The translations under genes and the position numbers were made by a program. Shown here piece after piece: positions 1 to 6,353 of a DNA stretch of 10,123 nucleotides (its first letter is position 1; each line of letters opens with the position of its first letter). The stretch covers positions 5,387 through 15,509 of the forward strand of contig DFBW01000209.1 of NCBI GenBank assembly GCA_002366775.1, given 5' to 3'. The stretch is from Roseovarius sp. UBA3070. Its GTDB lineage: Bacteria; Pseudomonadota; Alphaproteobacteria; Rhodobacterales; Rhodobacteraceae. The notes under the pieces are model-generated. The model did not search any database and had not been told where the DNA came from. It was given only the letters and a program-made list of their open reading frames with translations.

Positions 1-2
1 AT

Positions 3-98
3 AACGAGGGTTTTGTGCCGCTTATTGTGCCGACGATCGCAGGTGATCGCTCGGTCACATCCCATACGCTGGTCACCGGTCTCAAGGTCACGTTTTGA
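3..98 (+). CDS. C-terminal end of an upstream protein, possibly an outer-membrane beta-barrel (partial)
   Basis: The frame is open from base 3 to a TGA at 96-98 and gives 31 residues before the stop; the gene begins outside the window. The last residues, HTLVTGLKVTF, alternate hydrophobic and polar residues and end in phenylalanine, with hydrophobic residues at positions 1, 3, 5 and 9 from the end. That is the usual C-terminal signature of beta-barrel outer-membrane proteins recognised by the Bam machinery. No family can be assigned from so few residues. Frame 1 is also open across this stretch (to the TAG at 136), so the frame choice rests on the beta-strand-like ending alone. Confidence 0.4.
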   Translation, partial: NEGFVPLIVPTIAGDRSVTSHTLVTGLKVTF

Positions 99-138
99 TC
101 TCGCCAATTGCCTTGCATGGCCAAAGGCGACAGTCTAG

Positions 139-167
139 CGTCACGGTAATTCCTGCCGTGACGGAGC
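139..167 (+). promoter_or_regulatory. Leader hairpin with Shine-Dalgarno-masking pseudoknot, resembling a SAM/SAH riboswitch
   Basis: CGTCACGG (139-146) and CCGTGACG (156-163) form a perfect 8-bp stem with a 9-base loop. The loop bases TTCC (150-153) can pair with GGAG (163-166), which is the ribosome binding site of the next gene, seven bases before its ATG. This gives an H-type pseudoknot that would hide the binding site. The pieces GTCAC, TTCCTG, CGTGAC and GGAGC occur in the same order as in the SAM/SAH riboswitch class of Rhodobacterales as I remember it. The conserved CGGC before TTCC is replaced by GGTAA, and the spacer before GGAGC is missing. The downstream gene is a methionine synthase-like protein, a sensible target. 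It could instead be a simple translational hairpin, or a terminator remnant without a T-tract. Confidence 0.42.
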
Positions 168-173
168 TTTGCC

Positions 174-1226
174 ATGCCCTTGAAAACCACATGTCTTGGG
201 GCTTTCCCCAAGCCCGATTATGTGCCGATACAAGACTGGTTTCAGGTGCATTACGATGCCGAGGATTATAACGAAAAAGTAACGCAGCAATGGTCGCGCG
301 AAAAGCTGAACAAGGCGCGTGATCTGTTTGACCGCGCCACCCAGGAAGCGGTGGCTGATCAGCTGGCCTGCGGCATCGATATTCCCACCGACGGTGAACA
401 GCGGCGTGAAAATTATGTGCATTATCAGTGCCGCCATTTCACCGGATTCGATTTTGAGAACCTGACTGAAACCGTGATGCGCAACGGCGCTTACTCGGTT
501 GAATTGCCCACCATCCGGGCCAGGGTGACAGGGCAGGACAATTCCACCCTTGTACGGGACTGGCAAGTGGCCGAGGCCGCAGCGGGCCGCCCGGTAAAGA
601 TGACATTGCCGGGGCCAATGACCATTGCCGACACCACGGCAGATGCCCATTACAACGATGACGCCGCATTGGCGCGCGATTTGGCGGATGCTTTGAACGG
701 GCAAGTGCGGGCCCTGGCTGATGCCGGGTGCCGTTTCATTCAGGTGGATGAACCGATCTTTGCCCGCAAGCCGCAAGGCGCATTGGCCTATGGTATTGAA
801 ACGCTGGAGAGGTGTTTCCACGGTGTCCCCGACGAGGTGACCCGCGTCGTGCATATGTGCTGTGGCTATCCCAATAATCTGGATGACGAAGATTATCCCA
901 AGGCGGATCAGGCATCTTACATGCAGATTGCCGCGGCGGTGGACGGGGTCACCGATCAGATTTCGATTGAGGATGCACATCGCCACAATCCCGAAGACCT
1001 GTTCACGCGGTTTAACACATCCGCCCTGATCGTGGGGTTTATCACCATCGCTTCAAGCCGGGTGGAGCCGGTTGAGGAAATCCGTGCGCGGATGCATCAT
1101 ATCCTGCAATTCATGCCCGCCGAACGTTTGCTGGCCGCTCCGGATTGCGGGTTGGGCTTTTTGGGCCGTGATCTGGCGATGACCAAACTGCGAAATTTAA
1201 GCGAAGCCGCGCGCTCGGTGGTGTAG
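174..1226 (+). CDS. Core (MetE C-terminal-type) methionine synthase-like zinc methyltransferase
   Basis: This 350-residue protein belongs to the cobalamin-independent methionine synthase family (MetE C-terminal domain, UROD/MetE-like TIM barrel). It probably transfers a methyl group to a zinc-bound thiol such as homocysteine in the cytoplasm. The expected zinc ligands are visible: His227 and Cys229 in VVHMCCGYP, Glu266 in ISIEDA and Cys325 in APDCGLGF. QVDEP (190-194) and TLPGPMT (144-150) are also family motifs. Full-length MetE is about 750 residues with an N-terminal half that helps hold the folate; this protein lacks that half, so the methyl donor cannot be read from the sequence. Such core enzymes include the folate-independent Mes families. 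The start is ATG 174, with GGAG at 163-166. It stands apart from the nuo operon. A related thiol methyltransferase acting on another substrate remains possible. Confidence 0.8.
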   Translation: MPLKTTCLGAFPKPDYVPIQDWFQVHYDAEDYNEKVTQQWSREKLNKARDLFDRATQEAVADQLACGIDIPTDGEQRRENYVHYQCRHFTGFDFENLTETVMRNGAYSVELPTIRARVTGQDNSTLVRDWQVAEAAAGRPVKMTLPGPMTIADTTADAHYNDDAALARDLADALNGQVRALADAGCRFIQVDEPIFARKPQGALAYGIETLERCFHGVPDEVTRVVHMCCGYPNNLDDEDYPKADQASYMQIAAAVDGVTDQISIEDAHRHNPEDLFTRFNTSALIVGFITIASSRVEPVEEIRARMHHILQFMPAERLLAAPDCGLGFLGRDLAMTKLRNLSEAARSVV

Positions 1227-1236
1227 CAATTTCGGT

Positions 1237-1295
1237 GCCATATGGCTGAGCACACCTAAGCGGGGCATATGGCCCAAAGGGATTGCACATATGGC
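1237..1295. repeat. Three copies of CATATGGC, possible regulator binding sites
   Basis: The octamer CATATGGC occurs exactly at 1239-1246, 1266-1273 and 1288-1295. The centres of the CATATG cores are 27 and 22 bases apart. The first copy lies in the perfect 10-bp palindrome GCCATATGGC (1237-1246). The second lies in a near-palindrome, GGGGCATATGGCCC (1262-1275). A further CATATG is at 1451-1456, just before the nuoA ribosome binding site. The cluster lies in the spacer after the methionine synthase-like gene and before the likely nuo promoter. It may be an array of operator sites, though no regulator family can be named. Confidence 0.35.
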
Positions 1296-1308
1296 GCGCA
1301 GATGCGCC
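1293..1308 (+). other. Small GC hairpin in the metE-like/nuoA spacer
   Basis: GGCGC (1293-1297) pairs with GCGCC (1304-1308) around a six-base loop. There is no run of T after it, so it is not a standard intrinsic terminator. It may help end or process the transcript of the upstream gene, or may be chance in GC-rich DNA. A run of eight C follows further on (1350-1357). Confidence 0.25.
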
Positions 1309-1360
1309 GCGTGCACGAGGCCCCGCCCGAGGTTAAGCGCCTGATCACGCCCCCCCCAGA

Positions 1361-1414
1361 TTGACGTGAAATTGACAAGCTTCGGTTGACCCTTCCCATG
1401 GGCAGGGGTAAACC
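1361..1414 (+). promoter_or_regulatory. Candidate promoter region of the nuo operon
   Basis: Three TTGAC motifs lie close together: TTGACG (1361-1366), TTGACA (1372-1377, a consensus sigma-70 -35 box) and TTGACC (1386-1391). TTGACC is followed after 17 bases by TAAACC (1409-1414), a weak -10 match. No strong -10 stands at the right distance from TTGACA. A transcript starting near 1420 would have a leader of about 60 bases before nuoA. The assignment rests on position and weak motifs only. Confidence 0.3.
1390..1407. promoter_or_regulatory. 18-bp near-perfect dyad, possible operator
   Basis: CCCTTCCCATGGGCAGGG is symmetrical about its centre except for one base pair (T1394 against C1403). Its core CCCATGGG (1395-1402) is a perfect palindrome. 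There is no loop, so it suits binding by a dimeric protein rather than an RNA hairpin. It lies between the candidate -35 box at 1386-1391 and the weak -10 at 1409-1414, where a bound protein would affect transcription of nuo. Confidence 0.35.
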
Positions 1415-1480
1415 CGAACTGAGGCTTGATTATGCGGCCAAATTTGCGCCCATATGCCCGTATGTGAAAGGAGCTGCCCC

Positions 1481-1846
1481 GTGGAAGAGATGCTGAGAGA
1501 ATATCTTCCCATTCTCGTATTTCTGGCCGTCGCCATCGCATTGGGGATTGTGCTGATCCTGGCGGCTGTCGTTCTGGCCGTTCGCAACCCTGACCCTGAA
1601 AAGGTAAGTGCTTACGAATGCGGGTTTAATGCCTTTGATGATGCACGAATGAAATTTGATGTCCGGTTCTACCTGGTCTCAATTCTGTTCATCATTTTTG
1701 ATCTGGAAATTGCTATGTTGTTCCCTTGGGCTGTGGCCTTCAAGGATGTGAGCATGGTGGGGTTCTGGTCAATGATGGTGTTCCTTGCGGTGCTGACCGC
1801 AGGATTTGCTTATGAATGGCGCAAAGGAGCGATGGAATGGGAGTAG
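1481..1846 (+). CDS. nuoA: NADH-quinone oxidoreductase subunit A (ND3-like membrane subunit)
   Basis: NuoA is a 121-residue subunit of the membrane arm of complex I, close to the quinone site. Three transmembrane helices are visible at about 10-34, 62-83 and 94-112. The loop between the first two holds YECGF with Cys47, matching the conserved cysteine of mitochondrial ND3. The second helix region carries the family string FDLE with Glu76. I chose the GTG at 1481 because AAAGGAG (1467-1473) stands seven bases before it and the protein then begins [10 protein letters not shown] as in relatives; an ATG nine codons upstream (1454) has no such site. The gene overlaps nuoB by ten bases, implying coupled translation. 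It is the first gene of the operon. Confidence 0.96.
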   Translation: MEEMLREYLPILVFLAVAIALGIVLILAAVVLAVRNPDPEKVSAYECGFNAFDDARMKFDVRFYLVSILFIIFDLEIAMLFPWAVAFKDVSMVGFWSMMVFLAVLTAGFAYEWRKGAMEWE

Positions 1847-2370
1847 CCACCGGAGCCAACTCCGCGGATTTTGACCGCGAAGTCGCCACGCAAGAGCTGA
1901 ACCGTGAATTGCAGGACAAAGGCTTCCTGCTGACCTCGACTGAGGACATCGTCAACTGGGCGCGCACTGGTTCGCTGCACTGGATGACCTTCGGGTTGGC
2001 CTGTTGTGCGATTGAAATGATGCACACTGCCATGCCGCGTTACGACGTGGAGCGGTTTGGCTTTGCCCCGCGCGCATCCCCGCGTCAGTCGGATGTGATG
2101 ATTGTGGCCGGCACGCTGACCAACAAAATGGCCCCGGCGCTGCGCAAGGTCTACGACCAGATGCCAGAGCCGCGTTATGTGATCTCAATGGGGTCATGCG
2201 CCAATGGCGGCGGGTATTACCATTACAGCTATTCCGTGGTGCGCGGATGTGACCGGATTGTGCCGGTAGACATCTATGTGCCCGGCTGCCCGCCAACCGC
2301 CGAAGCGCTGGTGTACGGCATTCTGCAATTGCAGCGCAAAATTCGCCGCACCGGGACGATTGTGCGTTAA
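1837..2370 (+). CDS. nuoB: NADH-quinone oxidoreductase subunit B (cluster N2 subunit)
   Basis: NuoB (177 residues) holds the last [4Fe-4S] cluster, N2, which passes electrons to quinone at the junction of the two arms of complex I. The cluster ligands are present: the tandem Cys56-Cys57 in [11 protein letters not shown], Cys121 in [10 protein letters not shown] and Cys151 in VPGCPP. The segment around 120-165 is the usual 20 kDa-subunit signature. The start is ATG 1837, seven bases after AAAGGAG (1823-1829) and inside the end of nuoA. An in-frame ATG at 1816 would add seven residues but lies upstream of that ribosome binding site. The length is normal for alphaproteobacteria, and nothing is missing. 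Confidence 0.97.
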   Translation: MGVATGANSADFDREVATQELNRELQDKGFLLTSTEDIVNWARTGSLHWMTFGLACCAIEMMHTAMPRYDVERFGFAPRASPRQSDVMIVAGTLTNKMAPALRKVYDQMPEPRYVISMGSCANGGGYYHYSYSVVRGCDRIVPVDIYVPGCPPTAEALVYGILQLQRKIRRTGTIVR

Positions 2371-2392
2371 GGCGCGTTGGAAGGATTAGACG

Positions 2393-3001
2393 ATGACGGA
2401 CGCACTTCAGGAACTGGGCACCCATATCGAGCTGAAACGCACCGATTGCGTGTTGGGCTGGTCTGTTGAGCATGGTGAGTTGACCATGGATGTGGCGCTG
2501 GCCGGGATCGCGGGGTTCGTTGAGTTTCTAAAGACCGATCAGACCTGCAAGTTTTCCACTCTGGTGGATATCACGGCGGTGGATTACCCCGAGCGGGCCA
2601 AGCGGTTTGATGTAGTCTATCATTTCCTGTCGATGTACCAAAACCACCGCATCCGCCTGCGTATCGCCATCCGAGAAGAGGACATGGTGCCTTCAATCGT
2701 GGATGTGCACCCCTCGGCCAATTGGTTTGAGCGTGAAGTGTTTGATATGTTTGGCATCCTGTTTTCGGGTCATCCCGATCTGCGCCGCATCCTGACGGAT
2801 TATGGCTTTCGCGGCTATCCGCTGCGCAAGGATTTCCCCACAACTGGCTATACCGAGGTGCGCTATGACGAGGTGCAAAAACGTGTGGTCTATGAGCCGG
2901 TGAGCCTGGTTCAGGAATACCGCCAGTTTGATTTCATGTCGCCATGGGAGGGGGCCGAATACATCCTGCCCGGCGATGAGAAGAAGGAGGAGGCGAAATG
3001 A
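2393..3001 (+). CDS. nuoC: NADH-quinone oxidoreductase subunit C (30 kDa subunit)
   Basis: NuoC (202 residues) is a structural subunit of the peripheral arm that packs against NuoD near the quinone site; it binds no cofactor. The family signature runs from about 113 to 149: [20 protein letters not shown], then the [12 protein letters not shown] segment. The C-terminus has the expected [10 protein letters not shown] (178-187), followed by an acidic and lysine-rich tail. It is a separate gene, not fused to nuoD as in enterobacteria, which fits alphaproteobacteria. GGAAGGA (2379-2385) lies before ATG 2393. The end of the gene contains the strong ribosome binding site of the next small gene, with which it shares the four bases ATGA. 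Confidence 0.96.
   Translation: MTDALQELGTHIELKRTDCVLGWSVEHGELTMDVALAGIAGFVEFLKTDQTCKFSTLVDITAVDYPERAKRFDVVYHFLSMYQNHRIRLRIAIREEDMVPSIVDVHPSANWFEREVFDMFGILFSGHPDLRRILTDYGFRGYPLRKDFPTTGYTEVRYDEVQKRVVYEPVSLVQEYRQFDFMSPWEGAEYILPGDEKKEEAK
2984..2990 (+). promoter_or_regulatory. Strong ribosome binding site for the 38-residue gene
   Basis: AAGGAGG matches the anti-Shine-Dalgarno sequence fully and stands seven bases before ATG 2998. It lies within the last codons of nuoC. Its quality and spacing favour ATG 2998 over the adjacent ATG 3001 and are the main evidence that the small downstream frame is translated. Confidence 0.7.
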
Positions 3002-3114
3002 TGATCCTCTGGAATGCATGTTTGCTGGCTGTTTTTGGGCCATTGATGTTGGCCCCTATTGCCATGCGCCGGGCTAAGGTTGCGGCCAAGGCCACGCGAG
3101 GGGGCAGATCATGA
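2998..3114 (+). CDS. 38-residue single-helix membrane protein between nuoC and nuoD
   Basis: This short gene encodes one hydrophobic segment (about residues 3-23, starting [10 protein letters not shown]) followed by a basic tail with six Arg/Lys (Arg24, Arg25, Lys27, Lys31, Arg34, Arg37). By the positive-inside rule the tail should lie in the cytoplasm and the N-terminus outside. It is joined to both neighbours by four-base ATGA overlaps: its ATG overlaps the nuoC stop and its stop overlaps the nuoD ATG. A full-strength ribosome binding site precedes it. I do not recognise a family. Related nuo operons of Rhodobacter and Paracoccus are known to carry unidentified reading frames. It may be a small accessory or assembly protein of complex I, or mainly a device coupling nuoD translation to nuoC. 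Confidence 0.7.
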   Translation: MMILWNACLLAVFGPLMLAPIAMRRAKVAAKATRGGRS

Positions 3115-4331
3115 TGGACGGCACCAAATTTGACGACGCCCAGACAGGCGAGCAGAAGATCCGCAATTTCAACATTAACTTCGGCCCGCAACACCCTGCG
3201 GCACACGGGGTTTTGCGCCTTGTGCTAGAGCTGGACGGCGAGATTGTAGAGCGCTGTGATCCGCATATCGGCCTGCTGCATCGTGGCACCGAAAAGCTGA
3301 TGGAAAGCCGGACATATCTGCAAAACCTGCCGTATTTTGACCGGCTGGATTATGTCGCGCCGATGAATCAGGAACATGCCTGGTGCTTGGCCATCGAAAA
3401 GCTGACAGGCACAATTGTGCCGCGCCGGGGCAGCCTGATCCGGGTGCTGTATTCCGAGATTGGCCGCATTCTGAACCACCTGTTGAACGTCACCACCCAA
3501 GCCATGGACGTGGGTGCGCTCACGCCGCCGCTCTGGGGGTTTGAGGAGCGTGAAAAGCTGATGTGCTTTTACGAACGCGCCTGTGGCGCCCGTCTACACG
3601 CCGCCTATTTCCGCCCCGGTGGCGTGCATCAGGATATCCCCGATGATCTGATTGATGACATTGAAACATGGGCAAATGATTTCCCGCGTGTGGTCAAGGA
3701 TCTGGATGATCTGCTGACTGAAAACCGCATCTTCAAACAGCGGAATGCGGATATTGGTGTGATCTCCGAGCAAGACGCTCTGGATTGGGGATTTTCCGGC
3801 GTCATGGTGCGTGGCTCGGGCATGGCCTGGGATTTGCGCCGCGCACAACCCTATGAATGTTATGACGAATTTGAGTTTCAGATTCCCGTCGGCAAAAATG
3901 GCGATTGCTATGACCGTTATCTGTGCCGGATGGAAGAGATGCGTCAATCGCTGCTGATCATCCATCAATGCGTGGCCAAACTGCGTGCGCCCGAGGGCAA
4001 GGGCGATGTGTTGGCACGGGGTAAAATCACCCCGCCCAAACGCGGTGAAATGAAGCAATCTATGGAAGCGCTGATCCACCATTTCAAACTTTATACCGAA
4101 GGTTTTCATGTGCCAGCGGGCGAAGTTTATGCCGCCGTTGAGGCGCCCAAGGGAGAGTTTGGCGTCTATCTGGTGGCCGATGGCACCAACAAGCCCTATC
4201 GCTCAAAAATTCGGGCGCCGGGGTTCCCGCATTTGCAGGCGATGGATTATGTGGTCGGCGGTCATCAACTGGCCGATGTGGCCGCGATCATTGGTACGTT
4301 GGATGTCGTGTTCGGGGAGATTGACAGGTAA
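3111..4331 (+). CDS. nuoD: NADH-quinone oxidoreductase subunit D (49 kDa subunit, quinone site)
   Basis: NuoD (406 residues) forms most of the quinone-binding pocket together with NuoB and is related to the large subunit of [NiFe] hydrogenases. The loop GPQHPAAHG (25-33) and the string DRLDY (77-81) are present. His32 and Tyr81 are 49 residues apart, as are the quinone-contacting His59 and Tyr108 of the mammalian 49 kDa subunit, so the site looks intact. The protein ends in DVVFGEIDR, the normal family end. The start ATG 3111 overlaps the stop of the 38-residue gene and has a purine-rich GAGGGGG (3098-3104) upstream; a second ATG follows directly at 3114. The stop TAA shares one base with the next ATG (TAATG). 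Confidence 0.97.
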   Translation: MMDGTKFDDAQTGEQKIRNFNINFGPQHPAAHGVLRLVLELDGEIVERCDPHIGLLHRGTEKLMESRTYLQNLPYFDRLDYVAPMNQEHAWCLAIEKLTGTIVPRRGSLIRVLYSEIGRILNHLLNVTTQAMDVGALTPPLWGFEEREKLMCFYERACGARLHAAYFRPGGVHQDIPDDLIDDIETWANDFPRVVKDLDDLLTENRIFKQRNADIGVISEQDALDWGFSGVMVRGSGMAWDLRRAQPYECYDEFEFQIPVGKNGDCYDRYLCRMEEMRQSLLIIHQCVAKLRAPEGKGDVLARGKITPPKRGEMKQSMEALIHHFKLYTEGFHVPAGEVYAAVEAPKGEFGVYLVADGTNKPYRSKIRAPGFPHLQAMDYVVGGHQLADVAAIIGTLDVVFGEIDR

Positions 4332-4702
4332 TGACCTTCGCCACGCTTGCCATAGTGCTTTGTGCTGCCGGTGTCCTTGTGACCGGCGCATTGGCCGTGG
4401 TGTTTTTGCGTGATCCGGCGATGGGCATGGCCCAAACCACGCACCGGTATGAAAAGCTGCCCGAGGTGATGACCGACCGCTATATCGCGTTTACGGCACT
4501 GACCATTGGGGCAACTTTATATGGCGATTTCAAGGTGATCGCGGCGTTGTTTGCGGCATTCGCCTTTATGGGCTTTGCCGATGCTTACATTTACCAACGC
4601 GGTGGATTTCCGATTGCCAAGCATATGGCGGCGGGAACTGCGGCGACGATAGTGATGATTGTGGCGCTGATGGCGCTTCTTGCGCAAGGGGGGGGAACTT
4701 GA
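4331..4702 (+). CDS. Small four-helix membrane protein, DUF4267-like
   Basis: The 123-residue protein has four likely transmembrane helices (about 4-26, 50-66, 68-88 and 97-118). A polar loop, RYEKLPEVMTDRY, lies at 39-51. Asp84 in GFADAY and His98 in AKHMA sit in the membrane part in a pattern that, from memory, recalls the DUF4267 family; the assignment is tentative. No enzymatic motif is visible. Its ATG overlaps the nuoD stop by one base, and its TGA overlaps the ATG of the following lipoprotein gene by one base, so all three are likely translated together. The last codons contain a run of eight G (4688-4695), which gives a GGGT ending and may also serve as a poor ribosome binding site for the next gene. 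Its role, if any, in complex I is unknown. Confidence 0.8.
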   Translation: MTFATLAIVLCAAGVLVTGALAVVFLRDPAMGMAQTTHRYEKLPEVMTDRYIAFTALTIGATLYGDFKVIAALFAAFAFMGFADAYIYQRGGFPIAKHMAAGTAATIVMIVALMALLAQGGGT

Positions 4703-4998
4703 TGCGGTTTCGTATTGCATTAGTAGGACTGGCCGGAATGATGGCGTTGGCGGGATGTGATATTCCTCCACAAGGGACTAGCCTCGAAGATGTGACGCGG
4801 TTCCAGACCGCCGTGGCCAGCATTGGCTGTGACATGGTGGGTGAGAGCGATTACCTGCCGGTTGAACTGCAAGCCGGTCTGACCCGTCAGCAAGTTACCG
4901 ATCTTGTGGGCTATCATCTGGCGACCGAAAAAGCGGCGGAATTGGCTGACGGCGGTGTTCGCCTGACCGTAGGGGCCTGCGCAGCTGATGCTGCCTGA
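4702..4998 (+). CDS. Short lipoprotein between nuoD and nuoE
   Basis: This 98-residue protein begins with a typical lipoprotein signal: a basic start (MRFR), a hydrophobic stretch, then the lipobox LAGC with Cys19. After cleavage Cys19 would carry the lipid. The next residue is Asp20, which in enterobacteria keeps lipoproteins in the inner membrane; whether that rule holds here is uncertain. Cys43 and Cys93 could form a disulfide in the periplasm. I do not recognise a family. I chose ATG 4702, which shares one base with the preceding stop; the TTG just before it is less likely. With an inner-membrane location it would face the periplasmic side of complex I, but a function is not shown. Confidence 0.75.
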   Translation: MRFRIALVGLAGMMALAGCDIPPQGTSLEDVTRFQTAVASIGCDMVGESDYLPVELQAGLTRQQVTDLVGYHLATEKAAELADGGVRLTVGACAADAA

Positions 4999-5067
4999 AC
5001 GGACCACATCGCGGATGCGCGGGCTGTCATGGCCTTTGATCTGCGGCACGAAAGACGACTGAATACT

Positions 5068-5089
5068 TCGGGCCTTACTGCCCGGTTTT
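5068..5089 (+). terminator. Weak terminator-like hairpin between the lipoprotein gene and nuoE
   Basis: TCGGGC (5068-5073) pairs with GCCCGG (5080-5085), including one T-G pair, around a six-base loop and is followed by TTTT (5086-5089). This resembles a short intrinsic terminator. GGTTT (5084-5088) can instead pair with AAACC (5091-5095), which would break the first stem, so two exclusive folds exist. It lies in the longest gap between nuoD and nuoE (4999-5113). I find no convincing gene in that gap. It may lower, rather than stop, transcription into nuoE. Confidence 0.35.
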
Positions 5090-5113
5090 GAAACCTTATG
5101 AGACTGTTTGACC

Positions 5114-6304
5114 ATGCTCCGCAGACTTTACGCCCACCAGCCCGAGAGCTTTGCCTTCACCCCCGCCAATCAGGCGTGGGCAGAGGCACAGATCGCCAAA
5201 TACCCCGAGGGACGTCAGGCCAGTGCCATCATTCCATTGCTTTGGCGTGCGCAAGAGCAAGAGGGCTGGCTGACACGCCCGGCACTTGAGTATGTCGCTA
5301 CAATGCTGGATCTGGCCTTTATCCGGGCGCTGGAGGTGGCATCATTCTACTTCATGTTTCAGATGCAACCTGTTGGTTCCCTTGCGCATATTCAGATTTG
5401 CGGCACCACGTCCTGCATGATCTGCGGGGCCGAGGATCTGATCGGTGTCTGCCGTGAAAAGATTGCGGACAAGGCGCATGAGCTAAGCGCTGATGGCAAG
5501 TTTTCGTGGGAAGAGGTTGAATGCCTTGGCGCCTGTACCAACGCGCCCATGGCCCAGATTGGTAAGGACTATTACGAAGATCTGACCGCTGAAGGTTTCG
5601 CAAATTTACTGGATGAAATGGCCGCAGGCAATGTGCCGGTGCCGGGGCCGCAGAATGGCCGTTACGCCTCGGAGCCGAAATCAGGACTGACCAGCCTGAC
5701 CGAATTTGACACGGGCAAGACCCGCTATAATGCAAGTGTGCAGTTGGCCACGGACATTGGCGATACGATCAAGCGGATTGATGGCACCGAAGTGCCATTG
5801 CTGACCCCGTGGTTGGACGGCGCAATGCATGCGCCCGCCGCCTCGTCCGTCAAGCAAAATAAAACACCCGTGCCTTTGTCTGGCGCGTCGGCGGCGAAAC
5901 CTGCTGCCAAGGCAAAGGCCGCGCCTAAGGCTGAACCGGCCAGCAAACCTGCGAAAGCCAAAAAGCCAGCAAAGGCGAAGCCCAAGGCCAAACCCGCTGC
6001 CAGTGCCGCACCTGCGGCTGAGGGGGCGGGGGTGAAACCCAAGACCATGGATGCGGCGCGCGATGGTAAGGCGGATAATCTTAAGTTGATAAAAGGCGTG
6101 GGGCCGAAGCTGGAGAAATTGCTGCATTCCTTGGGCTTTTATCATTTTGATCAGGTCGCCGAATGGACAGCCGACGAGGTGTCATGGGTTGATCAAAACC
6201 TCAAAGGGTTCAAGGGCCGGGTCAGCCGTGACACTTGGGTGGATCAGGCGAAAATCCTGGCAGCCGGGGGCGAGACTGACTTCTCGGCCCGAAATAAGAA
6301 ATGA
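5114..6304 (+). CDS. nuoE: NADH-quinone oxidoreductase subunit E with C-terminal helix-hairpin-helix extension
   Basis: NuoE (396 residues) belongs to the NADH-oxidising module with NuoF and NuoG. The first 175 or so residues are the thioredoxin-like [2Fe-2S] domain that holds cluster N1a, with ligands Cys96, Cys101, Cys137 and Cys141 (CGTTSC and CLGAC). The usual length of this subunit is about 160-240 residues. Here a further region of about 60 residues is followed by an Ala/Lys/Pro-rich linker (about 243-310; 16 Lys, 2 Glu) and a helix-hairpin-helix domain (about 320-391) with the loop KGVGP (327-331). Long NuoE tails are known in Rhodobacter relatives. ATG 5114 is chosen because relatives start MLRRL, but no good ribosome binding site precedes it; TTG 5108 is an alternative. 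The tail domain is repeated in the next gene. Confidence 0.95.
   Translation: MLRRLYAHQPESFAFTPANQAWAEAQIAKYPEGRQASAIIPLLWRAQEQEGWLTRPALEYVATMLDLAFIRALEVASFYFMFQMQPVGSLAHIQICGTTSCMICGAEDLIGVCREKIADKAHELSADGKFSWEEVECLGACTNAPMAQIGKDYYEDLTAEGFANLLDEMAAGNVPVPGPQNGRYASEPKSGLTSLTEFDTGKTRYNASVQLATDIGDTIKRIDGTEVPLLTPWLDGAMHAPAASSVKQNKTPVPLSGASAAKPAAKAKAAPKAEPASKPAKAKKPAKAKPKAKPAASAAPAAEGAGVKPKTMDAARDGKADNLKLIKGVGPKLEKLLHSLGFYHFDQVAEWTADEVSWVDQNLKGFKGRVSRDTWVDQAKILAAGGETDFSARNKK
6071..6286 (+). repeat. Helix-hairpin-helix domain, copy 1 (in nuoE)
   Basis: This is the coding stretch for NuoE residues 320-391. It pairs with 6714-6929 in the next gene without any gap. By hand count 54 of the 72 residues are identical, including the blocks [19 protein letters not shown] and GGETDFS. 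Two such copies in neighbouring genes point to an intragenic duplication, or to recombination between them. Confidence 0.85.
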
Positions 6305-6353
6305 GGCGTTGGTGTATTGTGACGCAACCAATGGCAACAAAGGATAATTTGGT

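Noticed and set aside
139..163. Intrinsic terminator for the upstream gene
   Set aside because: The stem is not followed by a T-run, and it abuts the ribosome binding site of the next gene, which fits translational control better.
141..986. Long open frame on the minus strand opposite the methionine synthase-like gene
   Set aside because: The protein has no recognisable motifs and the + strand frame has a full set of zinc ligands and family motifs. Long antisense frames are common opposite GC-rich genes.
1269..1364. 31-residue open frame in the metE-like/nuoA spacer
   Set aside because: No convincing ribosome binding site, no hydrophobic or family features, and it overlaps the repeat cluster and the C-run.
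1816..1836. Upstream ATG start for nuoB
   Set aside because: The strong AAAGGAG at 1823-1829 lies downstream of it and points to ATG 1837.
4108..4413. Open frame overlapping the end of nuoD in another frame
   Set aside because: It lies wholly across nuoD and the next membrane protein gene, both well supported, and its product looks like out-of-frame translation.
5015..5062. 15-residue frame in the gap before nuoE
   Set aside because: Too short, with no ribosome binding site or features.
5098..5289. Open frame starting before nuoE in another frame
   Set aside because: It runs out of frame through the conserved start of NuoE and has no family match.
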